64,000 nucleotides of DNA from Oscillospiraceae bacterium (GCA_015068525.1 SVKJ01000009.1:1-64000); one strand, 5' to 3'; counted from the stretch's first letter, positions 1-8,066 are shown. The notes: generated by a model not told the origin, from the sequence alone. Made by a program: numbers and translations.

Positions 1-1
1 T

Positions 2-85
2 GATTACTACAACAACGAAAGAATTTCTATGAAACTAAAAGGAATGAGTCCGGTACAATACCGAACTCATTCACAAGTAAGTTAA
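2..85 (+). CDS. IS3-family transposase (OrfB), C-terminal fragment
   Basis: The first 27 codons read DYYNNERISMKLKGMSPVQY followed by RTHSQVS and a TAA stop. This is the characteristic end of IS3/IS150-group OrfB integrases (YYNxxRIxxKLKGxSPVxYR). The rest lies upstream of the window. An IS3-like terminal repeat follows directly, so this is the right-hand part of an insertion sequence and not a host gene. The fragment shows no frameshift. Whether the element is intact cannot be seen. Confidence 0.85.
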   Translation, partial: DYYNNERISMKLKGMSPVQYRTHSQVS

Positions 86-95
86 TATTTAATTT

Positions 96-120
96 TGTCT
101 AAACTTTGGGGTTCACTTCA
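96..120 (+). mobile_element. Right terminal repeat of the IS3-like element
   Basis: The stretch from TGTCTAAAC to GGGGTTCACTTCA matches the usual outer end of IS3-family elements, which close in TTCA (start in TGAA on the other end). It lies 11 bases after the transposase stop. The IS should end near position 120. The next three bases (GTT) would be the expected 3-bp target duplication, but the other end is not in the window to confirm it. Confidence 0.65.
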
Positions 121-271
121 GTTTTACATCCCGTTTGTTTATCTTTTAAATGCAAAATTCGAAGTGCAAAATGCAAAATTACCTTATTGTCATTCTGAAC
201 GAAGTGAAGAATCTCTTAATCCAATTAGGAATTAGGAAGGAAGAAAAAAACACCCTTGGTTTTCAACAATC
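121..271. repeat. Short low-complexity and dispersed repeats
   Basis: No gene is seen here. The stretch holds heptamer-like repeats built on GCAAAAT and TTAGGAA (around 152-180 and 226-240). It also holds a block reading CATTCTGAACGAAGTGAAGA, which resembles a short dispersed repeat I recognise from many bacterial genomes. A second GCAAAATG-rich block lies at 23036-23070. A small open frame across this region follows the repeats and is not taken as a gene. Confidence 0.5.
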
Positions 272-673
272 TTATTTACAATGCCCTCCGCATTCGTGGT
301 CAGAGCAGTCGTGCTCACCGCAGTTGTGCCCGTCTTCATGATGATGGTTACAGGTAGCATCAGGATTGTAATTTAAACGAAGATGTAAATAATCATCAAC
401 TGCCATATCGGCATTGCCTGTAACACCCGGAAGAAGTTTGATTCCCGCTTCAGATAAGGCAACTCTTGCTCCCATGCCTATCCCGCCGCATATAAGAATG
501 TCAACGTTGTTTATTTTTAAAAACTGAGCAAGTGCACCATGACCGCTTCCCAGAGTTTCTATTACTTTAGAACTTATAACGGTATTTCCTTCTATCTGAT
601 ACAATTTAAATTCCTTTGTGTGTCCGAAATGTCCGTAAACATCTCCATTTTCATAAGTTGTTGCAATTATCAT
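272..673 (-). CDS. NifX/NifB-type dinitrogenase iron-molybdenum cofactor domain protein
   Basis: This 133-residue protein carries the Nitro_FeMo-Co domain over residues 1-100, with GHGALAQFL near 44-52 and CGGIGMGA near 62-69. Members bind iron-sulfur or FeMo-type clusters, but most small versions in non-diazotrophs have no known function. No nif genes are in the window. The last 26 residues (from Cys108) are very rich in His and Cys, which suggests added metal binding. An AGAGGT ribosome-binding site precedes the ATG. It is flanked by repeats on one side and an AraC gene on the other, and appears to be transcribed alone. Confidence 0.85.
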   Translation of the reverse strand: MIIATTYENGDVYGHFGHTKEFKLYQIEGNTVISSKVIETLGSGHGALAQFLKINNVDILICGGIGMGARVALSEAGIKLLPGVTGNADMAVDDYLHLRLNYNPDATCNHHHEDGHNCGEHDCSDHECGGHCK

Positions 674-741
674 TTTAATGACCTCTTTTCTTTTTTCTAC
701 TGTATAATTTTAACTCTAAAAACTTAATATGTCAATCATAA

Positions 742-1512
742 TTATGACTTATTTTTGAATTTTGAAGGAGTGCTACCTGTGACATTTCTGAAAACCTTTC
801 TGAAATGATTTTCAGAATTAAATCCAATTAGTCTGCTTATCTCGGAAATAGAATAGTTACCATTTTCCAGATATTTTATTGCATTATTAATTTTGATAGA
901 ATTTAAAAAATTAACGGGTGTTTGCCCTAATTCTTTTTGAAACAAGTGGTAAAGGGTAGATTCACTAACGAAACACTTTCTTGATAAATCACCAATGGAA
1001 AAATTGTTATTCCAATTATCAGTTATATATTCAATGGCTATTTGCAAGGTTTTATCATATGAAATATTTGACTGCACCATTTGAGGGAGTGCTTTTTTAA
1101 GCAGCTTATAAAACATTGAATACGCTTCCAGTTCCTCAATATAGTCAAGTGATAACAGATTGGCTATTTCTATCAGGCTGTTCTTGATTTCTTTATCGCA
1201 ATTTATAATTTGTGGTTCATATCGGAACTGTTCATAGTGCATAAAACAACTTACATAAATTACTTCGATTTCAGGGCTTCCGTGCCACTCAGAATAACAA
1301 TATATATTTTCCGGAATAAATACAACATCTCCCTCAGTTACACTAAGTTTTTTATTCAAATATATATAGGTTCCACTACCTTTTATTATAACGCCAACCC
1401 GTGTTTTCCTTTGATTGCTGTTTCCACGGCAAAAATGATAATTCTTAAATACATGCTTTGACGTGGAAAGGTCCGAAACATATATTTTCCCGACTTGCAT
1501 CTCTTTACACAC
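742..1512 (-). CDS. AraC-family transcriptional regulator
   Basis: The 256-residue protein has an N-terminal cupin-like sensing region (about 10-100) and a C-terminal AraC DNA-binding domain (about 150-256). The latter contains the typical second-helix segment ISEISRLIGFNSENHFRKVF and an ending on GSTPSKFK. Such proteins usually activate adjacent catabolic genes in response to a sugar or related ligand. It is divergent from the SDR cluster starting at 1615, with only about 100 bases between start codons. The shared control region holds a long palindrome overlapping both promoters. The most likely target is therefore the 1615-5892 cluster, and the gene probably controls itself as well. Confidence 0.9.
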   Translation of the reverse strand: MCKEMQVGKIYVSDLSTSKHVFKNYHFCRGNSNQRKTRVGVIIKGSGTYIYLNKKLSVTEGDVVFIPENIYCYSEWHGSPEIEVIYVSCFMHYEQFRYEPQIINCDKEIKNSLIEIANLLSLDYIEELEAYSMFYKLLKKALPQMVQSNISYDKTLQIAIEYITDNWNNNFSIGDLSRKCFVSESTLYHLFQKELGQTPVNFLNSIKINNAIKYLENGNYSISEISRLIGFNSENHFRKVFRNVTGSTPSKFKNKS

Positions 1513-1552
1513 CTCCAGAATAACATAATTGCAGAATAGTTACTTTTTTTAC

Positions 1553-1592
1553 AGTATATCATATTGATCTTGCTTTTGCAAGATGATATGAT
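1553..1592. promoter_or_regulatory. Bidirectional promoter overlapping a palindromic operator
   Basis: A palindrome at 1558-1592 pairs ATCATAT-TG-ATCTTGC with GCAAGAT-G-ATATGAT around TTTT. On the minus strand TTGCAA (1576-1581) and TATACT (1553-1558) are 17 bases apart and would serve the AraC gene. On the plus strand TTGATC (1564-1569) and TATGAT (1587-1592) are also 17 apart and would serve the SDR cluster with a very short leader before AAGGAGG. A protein bound here would block or activate both directions. The assignment is by eye. Confidence 0.5.
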
Positions 1593-1614
1593 AAAAAGGT
1601 AAGGAGGATTAAAT

Positions 1615-2379
1615 ATGGATTTTACAGGGAAAACAGCAATTTCAACAGGAGCAGCATCGGGAATGGGGCTTTTGTTTGCACAAAATTTTGCACAATATGG
1701 CGGGAACATAGTTATGTGTGATGTTAATGAGGAAGTTCTTAATAAATGCGTTGATGAAATCAACCAAAAAGGCAAGGGAAAAGCTATCGGTGTAGTATGC
1801 GATGTTCGTGATTATAAAGAGGTGTGCCACGCAAGAGATAAGGCGGTTGAATGTTTTGGAAGTATTGATATTATGGTGAATTTTGCGGGTGGTACGGCTG
1901 TCAGAATGCAAAAGGTTGACAGGGAGAAATATCCCGAGTTTCCTGATGTTCCGATTGAAGTCTATGATTGGGGTATAGATGTAAATTTAAAAGGACCTTT
2001 TTATTTTGCACACGCTGTACTCAAACAAATGAGAGAACAAAAAAGTGGTCTTATTATAAATATCGGTTCAATCACAGGGCAGGAAGGCGACAAATACGGT
2101 ATGGATTATCCTACATCAAAAGCAGGACTTATGTTTGGATTGACAAAGTCTATTGCACAATACGGCTCGAAATATGGTATCAGATGCGTATGCGTTTCAC
2201 CCGGACCTGTTCTTACACGTGCAGCAATGGCGAATATGCAAACCCTTCTTGGCAGAGCTGCAGAGCCGCAGGAAATAATAGATTTAATTTTGTTTATAGC
2301 ATCTGAAAAAGGTCAATTTATAAATGGCGAAAATATTATGATTGATGGTGGCAGAAATGCTGCCGGCAGGAGGTGCTGA
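1615..2379 (+). CDS. SDR-family NAD(P)-dependent oxidoreductase
   Basis: This is a classical short-chain dehydrogenase of 254 residues. It has the cofactor motif TGAASGMG (11-18), the NxAG-type motif NFAGG near 89, a catalytic Ser in NIGSITG, and YPTSK as the YxxxK pair. It ends with the INGENIMIDGG tail common in FabG-like enzymes. The substrate is probably a cyclic or sugar-type alcohol, but nothing fixes it. It is the first gene of a cluster with a dehydroquinase-like protein 3 bases downstream, which suggests the two act in one pathway. A strong AAGGAGG site precedes the ATG. Confidence 0.9.
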   Translation: MDFTGKTAISTGAASGMGLLFAQNFAQYGGNIVMCDVNEEVLNKCVDEINQKGKGKAIGVVCDVRDYKEVCHARDKAVECFGSIDIMVNFAGGTAVRMQKVDREKYPEFPDVPIEVYDWGIDVNLKGPFYFAHAVLKQMREQKSGLIINIGSITGQEGDKYGMDYPTSKAGLMFGLTKSIAQYGSKYGIRCVCVSPGPVLTRAAMANMQTLLGRAAEPQEIIDLILFIASEKGQFINGENIMIDGGRNAAGRRC

Positions 2380-2382
2380 TAT

Positions 2383-3186
2383 ATGAAACCTACTTTTTTA
2401 AATCAGAATCGTCCATTGATTACAGGTATGATATTGAAGGATAATCCCGACAACATAAGATTTGCAGTAAAGAATTCAATCTATGATGGAGCAGATTGTC
2501 TTGGCATACAACTTGAATGTCTGAAAAAAGAATATAAAAATGAAGAAAATTACGAAAAGATATTTGCTGCGTGCTCCGGGCATCCAATATATATAACCAA
2601 TTACAGAGGATATGAAAACAGTGGGTTTTCAGACGAAGAACTTGCAGACAGGCTTCTTAAGGCACTGTCTTGCGGTGCAACACTTGGTGATGTTCCGGCA
2701 AGTTGGTTTGATAAAGATAGCGGAATGGGTATAGGCCTTGAACTTTCTATGAAACAATCTGCAATTGATAAACAGATGCGTTTGATTGATAAAATGCATC
2801 AGATGGGAAAGGAAGTTTTAATGTCTTCCCATGTGCTAAAGTTCACTTTGGCAGAAACGGTTTTGGAAATTGCCTATGAACAACAACGAAGAGGTGCCGA
2901 TATTGTTAAAATTGTAACAGCGGCAAATTCTGACGAAGAGCAAATTGAGAATTTAAGAATAACTACATTGCTGAAAAAAGAGTTAAAAGTTCCGTTTTTA
3001 TTCTTATCAGGAGGTACACATTCTAAAATCCATAGAATGATTGGTCCTCAACTTGGTTGTGTATCTTATCTTGCGGTAAGAGAGCATGATGAACGTGCTG
3101 TTTCCACTCAGCCTACAATAAAAGCAGCAAAAGCTGTACGGGATAATCTTGATTATTTGCCGGATGTTATAGAGAAAGGGCAATAG
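2383..3186 (+). CDS. Type I 3-dehydroquinate dehydratase-like protein
   Basis: The 267-residue protein looks like a class I dehydroquinase TIM barrel. His150 (in MSSHVL) and Lys176 (in ADIVKIV) sit 26 residues apart, as the catalytic His and Schiff-base Lys do in that family. A Gln in STQPT matches the product-binding region. The usual substrate-binding arginine segments (FTFR and the MGxxGxxSR motif) are not recognisable; the latter position reads GGTHSKIHRMIG. Isolation from aro genes and coupling to SDR and Gfo/Idh genes argue for catabolic use, perhaps on a different carboxylated or hydroxylated ring or sugar. The fold is likely; the reaction is not certain. Confidence 0.75.
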   Translation: MKPTFLNQNRPLITGMILKDNPDNIRFAVKNSIYDGADCLGIQLECLKKEYKNEENYEKIFAACSGHPIYITNYRGYENSGFSDEELADRLLKALSCGATLGDVPASWFDKDSGMGIGLELSMKQSAIDKQMRLIDKMHQMGKEVLMSSHVLKFTLAETVLEIAYEQQRRGADIVKIVTAANSDEEQIENLRITTLLKKELKVPFLFLSGGTHSKIHRMIGPQLGCVSYLAVREHDERAVSTQPTIKAAKAVRDNLDYLPDVIEKGQ

Positions 3187-3190
3187 CAAT

Positions 3191-4186
3191 ATGAAAAAGA
3201 TAAAAGTTGCGCAAATAGGCACGAGTGAAAACGGCCACGGAAATTTCATTTGGAAAAGTATGATAAAACAAAAAGACATTTTTGATGTTGTCGGATATGC
3301 GTTGCCGGAAAACGAAAGAGAAAAATTTCCAGATCGTTCGAAGGCTTTTGATGGTTATAAAGAAATGACTGTTGAGGAAATATTAAACAATCCGGAAATT
3401 GAAGCGGTTGTAGTTGAAACTGAGGAAATATATCTCACAAAATATGCCTTTATGGTTGCAACTGCCGGTAAGCATCTGCATATGGAAAAACCCGGAGGTG
3501 TTGACCTTTGCAACTTTAAAAAAATTGTTGAAACACTAAAATCTAAAAAATTAACTTTTTCAACAGGATATATGTATCGCTTTAACCCGAAAATTCAGGA
3601 GGCTCTTAAAAAAGTAAAAAATGGTCAGCTTGGTAAAATATATTCGGTTGAAGCGCATATGGACTGCAAGCATCCTGCCAAGGTCAGACAATGGTTTCAA
3701 AATTTCCCGGGCGGAATAATGTTCTTCTTAGGATGTCATTTAATTGATTTGATTTATCAAATTCAAGGAGAGCCTGAAGAAATTATTCCTTTTAATTGCT
3801 CAACCGGATATGACGAGGTTACAGCCAACGATTACGGAATGGTCGTATTTAAATACAAAAATGGTGTATCCTTTGCCAAAACCTGTGCAATTGAAAACGG
3901 TGGATTTTTGAGAAGGCAGCTTGTTATTTGCGGTGAAAAGGGTACGATAGAAATAAAACCACTCGAAGCTTCGGCGGATGGAGGACTATATACTGTCATG
4001 AACGAAGCATATAGCACCGATTGGCACAAAGAATGGGACACAAGCAAATCAGAGGTATATGACCGTTATGATGGTATGATGCGCAATTTTGCTGAAATTG
4101 TGAGAGGAAAAGAGAATCCATATTCTTATGAATATGAGTTTGGTCTTTATAAGTTAACGCTTAGAGCTTGCGGAAAGGAAGTGTAA
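3191..4186 (+). CDS. Gfo/Idh/MocA-family oxidoreductase
   Basis: This 331-residue enzyme has an N-terminal Rossmann domain (KVAQIGTSENGHGNFIW) and the EKPGG motif near residue 98 that is typical of glucose-fructose oxidoreductase and inositol dehydrogenase relatives. The C-terminal half is the usual alpha/beta substrate domain. The glycine-rich loop is degenerate (GTSENG in place of GxGxxG), so cofactor binding may differ. The gene follows the dehydroquinase-like gene by 4 bases and is clearly in the same transcript. It probably oxidises or reduces a sugar, polyol or ring intermediate of the same pathway. Confidence 0.85.
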   Translation: MKKIKVAQIGTSENGHGNFIWKSMIKQKDIFDVVGYALPENEREKFPDRSKAFDGYKEMTVEEILNNPEIEAVVVETEEIYLTKYAFMVATAGKHLHMEKPGGVDLCNFKKIVETLKSKKLTFSTGYMYRFNPKIQEALKKVKNGQLGKIYSVEAHMDCKHPAKVRQWFQNFPGGIMFFLGCHLIDLIYQIQGEPEEIIPFNCSTGYDEVTANDYGMVVFKYKNGVSFAKTCAIENGGFLRRQLVICGEKGTIEIKPLEASADGGLYTVMNEAYSTDWHKEWDTSKSEVYDRYDGMMRNFAEIVRGKENPYSYEYEFGLYKLTLRACGKEV

Positions 4187-4264
4187 GTATATAACCAAAA
4201 AGGAACTTCCACATAGGCGTACTGTTTAATTGAAAAAAATATAATAAGTGAAAGGATACAAATT

Positions 4265-5242
4265 ATGAAAGCAATACTTGTAAATAATGATAAGAGTTTA
4301 AGATGGGATGATGTTCCAAATCCTGTGCTTAAAGAAGATGAAGTTTTGATAAAAGTTGAATATGCAGCTCTGAATCGTGCAGACCTTATGCAAAGAGAGG
4401 GCGACTATCCTCCGCCGGAAGGCTGCCCTGAATGGATGGGGCTTGAGGTTTCAGGGGAAATTGTTGAAATGACAGAAGGTGCAAAGGCAAAATCAAATTA
4501 CAAAGTCGGCGATAAAGTTTGTGCATTACTTGGCGGCGGCGGTTATGCAGAATTTGTTTCAGTAAAATTTGATATGTGTATGCCAGTGCCAAAAAATTGC
4601 ACTATGGCAGAAGCAGCAGCAATTCCTGAAGCATTTGCAACTGCATATTTGAAGTTGTTTGTTGAAGGTCATGCCAAAGCGGGAGATACGCTGCTTATGC
4701 AGGCAGGGGCAAGCGGACTTGCAAGCGTTGTTATTCCTATGGCAAAAGCGTTTGGTTTACGTGTTATTACAACAGTCATAAGTGATCCTGAAAATATTAA
4801 GCATCTTGGTGCCGATCTCGTGGTTGACACAAGAGAGAAGAACTTGCCTGAAATACTGAAAAAAGAAGAAGACGAAGGCAGAGCTGTTGATATTGCTATT
4901 GACTGTCTTGGTGGTCAAAATCTTGGAGATTGCCTGCCTTATGTAAAATATGGATGTCGATGGATAGTAATTGCGGCCCTTGCCGGAGTAAATACAACCA
5001 TTGACCTTAAAAATATTTACAAAAAGAATATCAGAATTGTTGGCAGTACACTTCGCTCGCGTACTCCCCAAATGAAAGCAAAAATTCTTTTAAGCCTTGT
5101 TAATGAAGTCTGGGAAAAAGTGGCAAATGGTGAAATAAAACCTACTGTATATAAAGTTCTTCCGATAACTGAAGCTGAAGAGGCACACGATATTCTTTAC
5201 CGTGGTGAAAATATAGGTAAGGTAGTGCTGAAGGTACAGTGA
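4265..5242 (+). CDS. Quinone oxidoreductase-like MDR protein (PIG3 type)
   Basis: The 325-residue protein is a zinc-free medium-chain dehydrogenase/reductase. The N-terminal segment NRADLMQREGDYPPPEGCPE is diagnostic for the PIG3/QOR branch, which reduces quinones with NADPH. The nucleotide-binding fold begins near LLMQAGASGLASVVIPMA (about 140). The gene starts 78 bases after the preceding Gfo/Idh gene with its own ribosome-binding site, and its stop overlaps the start of the MBL gene, so these two are translationally coupled. The link to the upstream three genes is positional only. Confidence 0.85.
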   Translation: MKAILVNNDKSLRWDDVPNPVLKEDEVLIKVEYAALNRADLMQREGDYPPPEGCPEWMGLEVSGEIVEMTEGAKAKSNYKVGDKVCALLGGGGYAEFVSVKFDMCMPVPKNCTMAEAAAIPEAFATAYLKLFVEGHAKAGDTLLMQAGASGLASVVIPMAKAFGLRVITTVISDPENIKHLGADLVVDTREKNLPEILKKEEDEGRAVDIAIDCLGGQNLGDCLPYVKYGCRWIVIAALAGVNTTIDLKNIYKKNIRIVGSTLRSRTPQMKAKILLSLVNEVWEKVANGEIKPTVYKVLPITEAEEAHDILYRGENIGKVVLKVQ

Positions 5243-5892
5243 AGATTATAGCATTAAAGTACGGAGAATCAGTATTTGGTGAAAACTATATATTAAAAGG
5301 TGGCAGAAAAGATGTTCTTTTGCCGATTACATTTACAATCTATTTGATACAAACCGAAAATAAGAATATACTTGTGGATGTAGGTTGCGATGATGGAGCA
5401 GGATTTGAAATGTCATTGTTTAAAAATCCGGTTGATATTTTAAGAGAATACGGACTTTCTCCAAATGATATAACTGATGTTGTAATTACTCATTCACACC
5501 ACGACCACATAGAAGCCGTCAGGTATTACAAAAATGCCGTTATACACATTCAAAAAGATGAATATGTTAAGGGGAAAAAGTATATTCCGACAGATTTCAA
5601 TGTTCATTTGATTGATGATGAATTCCTGTTAGATGAGAATATAATAATAAAAAAAATCGGAGGACATTCCATTGGTTCCTGTATTGTTTTAGCAGATAAC
5701 TATGTATTGTGCGGGGATGAATGTTATTATGAAAAATGCTTAACGGACAAAATCTGCACAGGCTCATCCTATAACGAAGAAGAAAGCGAAAAATTTATCG
5801 CAGAATTTTGCAAAAATAAGTATATTCCTTTATTGTTTCATGATGGCAAAATTATGCAAGGGAAATCAGGTTGCTTAGTTATTAAAAACTAA
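5239..5892 (+). CDS. MBL-fold metallohydrolase (lactonase-like)
   Basis: The 217-residue protein has the metallo-beta-lactamase metal motif HSHHDH (in VVITHSHHDHIEAV), a later metal-binding CGDE segment and a closing LLFHDGK. The layout resembles N-acyl homoserine lactonase-type enzymes, which open lactone rings. In a sugar or ring-catabolic cluster it could hydrolyse a lactone made by one of the upstream dehydrogenases; that is inference. It starts with GTG, overlapping the preceding stop as GTGA, so translation is coupled. Confidence 0.8.
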   Translation: MKIIALKYGESVFGENYILKGGRKDVLLPITFTIYLIQTENKNILVDVGCDDGAGFEMSLFKNPVDILREYGLSPNDITDVVITHSHHDHIEAVRYYKNAVIHIQKDEYVKGKKYIPTDFNVHLIDDEFLLDENIIIKKIGGHSIGSCIVLADNYVLCGDECYYEKCLTDKICTGSSYNEEESEKFIAEFCKNKYIPLLFHDGKIMQGKSGCLVIKN

Positions 5893-5905
5893 ATATTACA
5901 ATCAT

Positions 5906-5959
5906 AAAGGGCGCTAACTCAATTTTGTGAAAGAATCACTCGTTGAAGTACGCCCTTTT
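5906..5959 (+). terminator. Possible terminator of the MBL cluster
   Basis: AAAGGGCG (5906-5913) pairs with CGCCCTTT (5951-5958), followed by a short T run. The 37-base loop is long for an intrinsic terminator, so confidence is modest. Confidence 0.4.
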
Positions 5960-5966
5960 ATCGTTT

Positions 5967-6160
5967 CTAAATACTAATCAAATCTTCATAAAACTTTTTA
6001 ATGTTTTCATATATGTATGTTGGTTTTACATCACTATTTTTAACATCTTCAATAGTTCCTTCTCCGCTTAGCCGTCGGATAGCTCTCCGACGGCTAACAC
6101 AAAAACAGTCGAAATACCCGCATTAAAACCACTTGCAATATCGGTATAGAGCCTGTCACT
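5967..6160 (-). pseudogene. Remnant of a HAD-IIA phosphatase, C-terminal end only
   Basis: Read on the minus strand, 6160-6097 gives SDRLYTDIASGFNAGISTVF. After a 26-base interruption a different frame gives SGEGTIEDVKNSDVKPTYIY, running to ENIKKFYEDLISI and a TAG stop. Together these match the end of NagD-like HAD phosphatases (GDRLYTDI...NAG..TVLVLSGE...KPTY). The catalytic N-terminal part is absent, because the neighbouring gene ends at 6168. The two halves are joined in frame only when the palindrome at 6071-6094 plus one TA is removed. The piece is a decayed fragment and cannot make an enzyme. Confidence 0.8.
6071..6094. mobile_element. 24-bp palindromic insertion flanked by TA duplication
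   Basis: GCCGTCGGA (6071-6079) and TCCGACGGC (6086-6094) are perfect inverted arms around a 6-base loop, with TA on both sides (6069-6070, 6095-6096). Removing the 24 bases and one TA restores the reading frame of the HAD remnant. That is how an insertion with a 2-bp TA target duplication would look. The G+C content is well above the surroundings. Confidence 0.6.
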
Positions 6161-6167
6161 AAAAAAA

Positions 6168-7052
6168 TTATTGGCTTTTCTTTTTTGATATATCAATATC
6201 AATTTCAGGTGTTCCTATGTATATATCTTTATACCCTTCAACAGTGTCATATTTGACAATGGTATAGTCATCATATTTGTATATTTTACTTCCACCGTCT
6301 TTATACATTATGTTTGGAATAATGCCTTTTTCAACATCCCTGTCGCACTTGCTTATTATATCCTCCATAGTGATTAAGTTATCTCTCAGTGCTGTTGAAA
6401 GAGGTGTCAAGCCTGTGCCTATATTAATATATACCCTGTCTAAACCATAACTATATACTATATATTCATAACTTAGTATACTTGAGGCATAGTCTTTTTC
6501 GGGAAGTTTTATTTTTCCAAAGAGTGCAGTAAGCGACGGAGTTTTAGAAGGTTCTACTACTATTTCTCCAAATTCTACTACAAGTTTAAAACTGTAGGTT
6601 ACCATATTTCTTATAGGATAAATTGGTTTTTGGGGATAACTTACCCGTATCTGAAGATAGTAAGTGCCTGCTGCCTTAGGTGAAATTGTAAAAGAATTCT
6701 TTTTAAAATCAACACTTTGATTAAAAGGCTCCCTTATCAAGCGAATTTCTTCTATTTTTCCTGAAAGATTTTTAATATGGAATAAAACTTCCTCATTCTT
6801 ATTTATAACAATAGTACTTTCCTTTGAATATATAAGTTCCTCTGCGACTGGGTAACTTGATTGTGCACCATTCCAGTTTGTAGGCAGAGTCAACCCCTTG
6901 TAACTTGCATCATCATCTTTATAAATAACAAGGTCAGGTGGTTCTTTTACATGACTGTATCCTGGGTTTAAAAAAATGTATAATAGCCCTGCCAGGAGTG
7001 TAACAATTAAAATGACAAAAAATATACTTAAAAATTTTTTGTTTTTTAACAT
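6168..7052 (-). CDS. Membrane-anchored protein of unknown function
   Basis: I do not recognise this 294-residue protein. It has a single N-terminal hydrophobic helix (about 8-28, preceded by KNKK), so it is anchored with the bulk outside the cell. The external part is rich in beta-prone segments and includes FTISPKAAGTYYLQIRVSYP near 120-140, which resembles an immunoglobulin-like fold. The last 60 residues (DRVYINIGTG...KYDDYTIVKYD) may form a second small domain. It lies 14 bases downstream of a lipoprotein gene on the same strand, so the two probably form an operon of surface proteins. Confidence 0.7.
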   Translation of the reverse strand: MLKNKKFLSIFFVILIVTLLAGLLYIFLNPGYSHVKEPPDLVIYKDDDASYKGLTLPTNWNGAQSSYPVAEELIYSKESTIVINKNEEVLFHIKNLSGKIEEIRLIREPFNQSVDFKKNSFTISPKAAGTYYLQIRVSYPQKPIYPIRNMVTYSFKLVVEFGEIVVEPSKTPSLTALFGKIKLPEKDYASSILSYEYIVYSYGLDRVYINIGTGLTPLSTALRDNLITMEDIISKCDRDVEKGIIPNIMYKDGGSKIYKYDDYTIVKYDTVEGYKDIYIGTPEIDIDISKKKSQ

Positions 7053-7066
7053 ACTTATTTTCCTTT

Positions 7067-8014
7067 CTATTCTATCGAAAATTCTGCGTAATAAGTTTTT
7101 GTATTAAATTTTCCCATTTCAATAAAATCCATTATCTCTTTTCCTACTCTGTATCGTCCTTTTTTTAGGGGATTATATACTAAAGAAAAATCAATATTAA
7201 ATTTTGTTCGCTCGTTTTTTAATATATTATAAGCAACCTGATTCCAGGCAAGAGGAGAATCGTATTTTGTTTTAACTTCTGTCCATTTGTCATTTTCAAA
7301 AATTTCAAGCGTATACTGAGGACCCGTGTTTAGTTCTCCTTTGAAATTTCCTCCAAACTGTTCGAGGTGTAAAACAATACCGTTTGGTGTAACATCTTCT
7401 GCCCACATATTGATACCCCACTCGTCATAAATTTCAATATGTCGGACTGCTATATCAACCTGATGGTCTTTAAGTTGTGAAGAAAAGAAATATTTTGTTA
7501 TAGTTTCAAAAGTGATATCTTTGGTGTTTGCAAAAACAAGATATTCCGAGTCTTTTACAGCATTCGGATGTCTTCCTTTAATTATGTACGCGTATTTGTA
7601 TTTAAGTAAATCCACGCCGTAATCTTCAACTTTTTTATAAATTTCCCAACCATTTTCGGTGGGAATTTCTTTTGTAATACTTGTTACATTTTGATAACCA
7701 AAATGCTCTTTTCCAATTTCAAAATTGGTTTCTTTGTCTTTTTTAGGTATTTCGTATTCGTCTGCTCCTTTAGTTAAATTCCCGTCTAAAGTTCCGCATC
7801 TTCCCGTAACTTTACTTAAAAGTCCGCTGTTATAATAAAGAGTTCTATCTATATTTATTATTTTGACAGGGGATATTTCATATCCTTCTTTTTTTTCGCT
7901 CACAAAAATACTTGTCGGACCGTCGGAACCTCCTATAATTCCTATTGTACCATTATTGCAACCGCAAAGTAAACATAACGATAAAACAAACAGTAAACAG
8001 ATTATTTTCTTCAT
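7067..8014 (-). CDS. Lipoprotein with an OadB-like GGSDGPTSIF motif
   Basis: The 315-residue protein starts with a lipoprotein signal peptide ending in a lipobox at about LLCGC (Cys19). Directly after it comes GIIGGSDGPTSIF (25-37). That motif is nearly identical to the signature of the beta subunit of sodium-pumping decarboxylases (GIIGGADGPT), yet the rest shows no membrane segments or decarboxylase features. The remainder is an exported domain I do not recognise. It is co-oriented with the gene at 6168 and preceded by AAAGGAGG. Automated annotation could mislabel it as oxaloacetate decarboxylase. Confidence 0.75.
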   Translation of the reverse strand: MKKIICLLFVLSLCLLCGCNNGTIGIIGGSDGPTSIFVSEKKEGYEISPVKIINIDRTLYYNSGLLSKVTGRCGTLDGNLTKGADEYEIPKKDKETNFEIGKEHFGYQNVTSITKEIPTENGWEIYKKVEDYGVDLLKYKYAYIIKGRHPNAVKDSEYLVFANTKDITFETITKYFFSSQLKDHQVDIAVRHIEIYDEWGINMWAEDVTPNGIVLHLEQFGGNFKGELNTGPQYTLEIFENDKWTEVKTKYDSPLAWNQVAYNILKNERTKFNIDFSLVYNPLKKGRYRVGKEIMDFIEMGKFNTKTYYAEFSIE

Positions 8015-8066
8015 AAAAAAACCTCCTTTTACCTTTTTAGATATAAAGTGCAGGAAAAAAGTTCCA

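Noticed and set aside
150..341. 63-codon open frame at the left edge
   Set aside because: It follows low-complexity repeats and overlaps the NifX-like gene on the other strand. No protein family is recognised.
7067..8014. Annotation as oxaloacetate decarboxylase beta subunit
   Set aside because: Only a 13-residue motif matches. The protein is a lipoprotein without the many membrane helices of that subunit.
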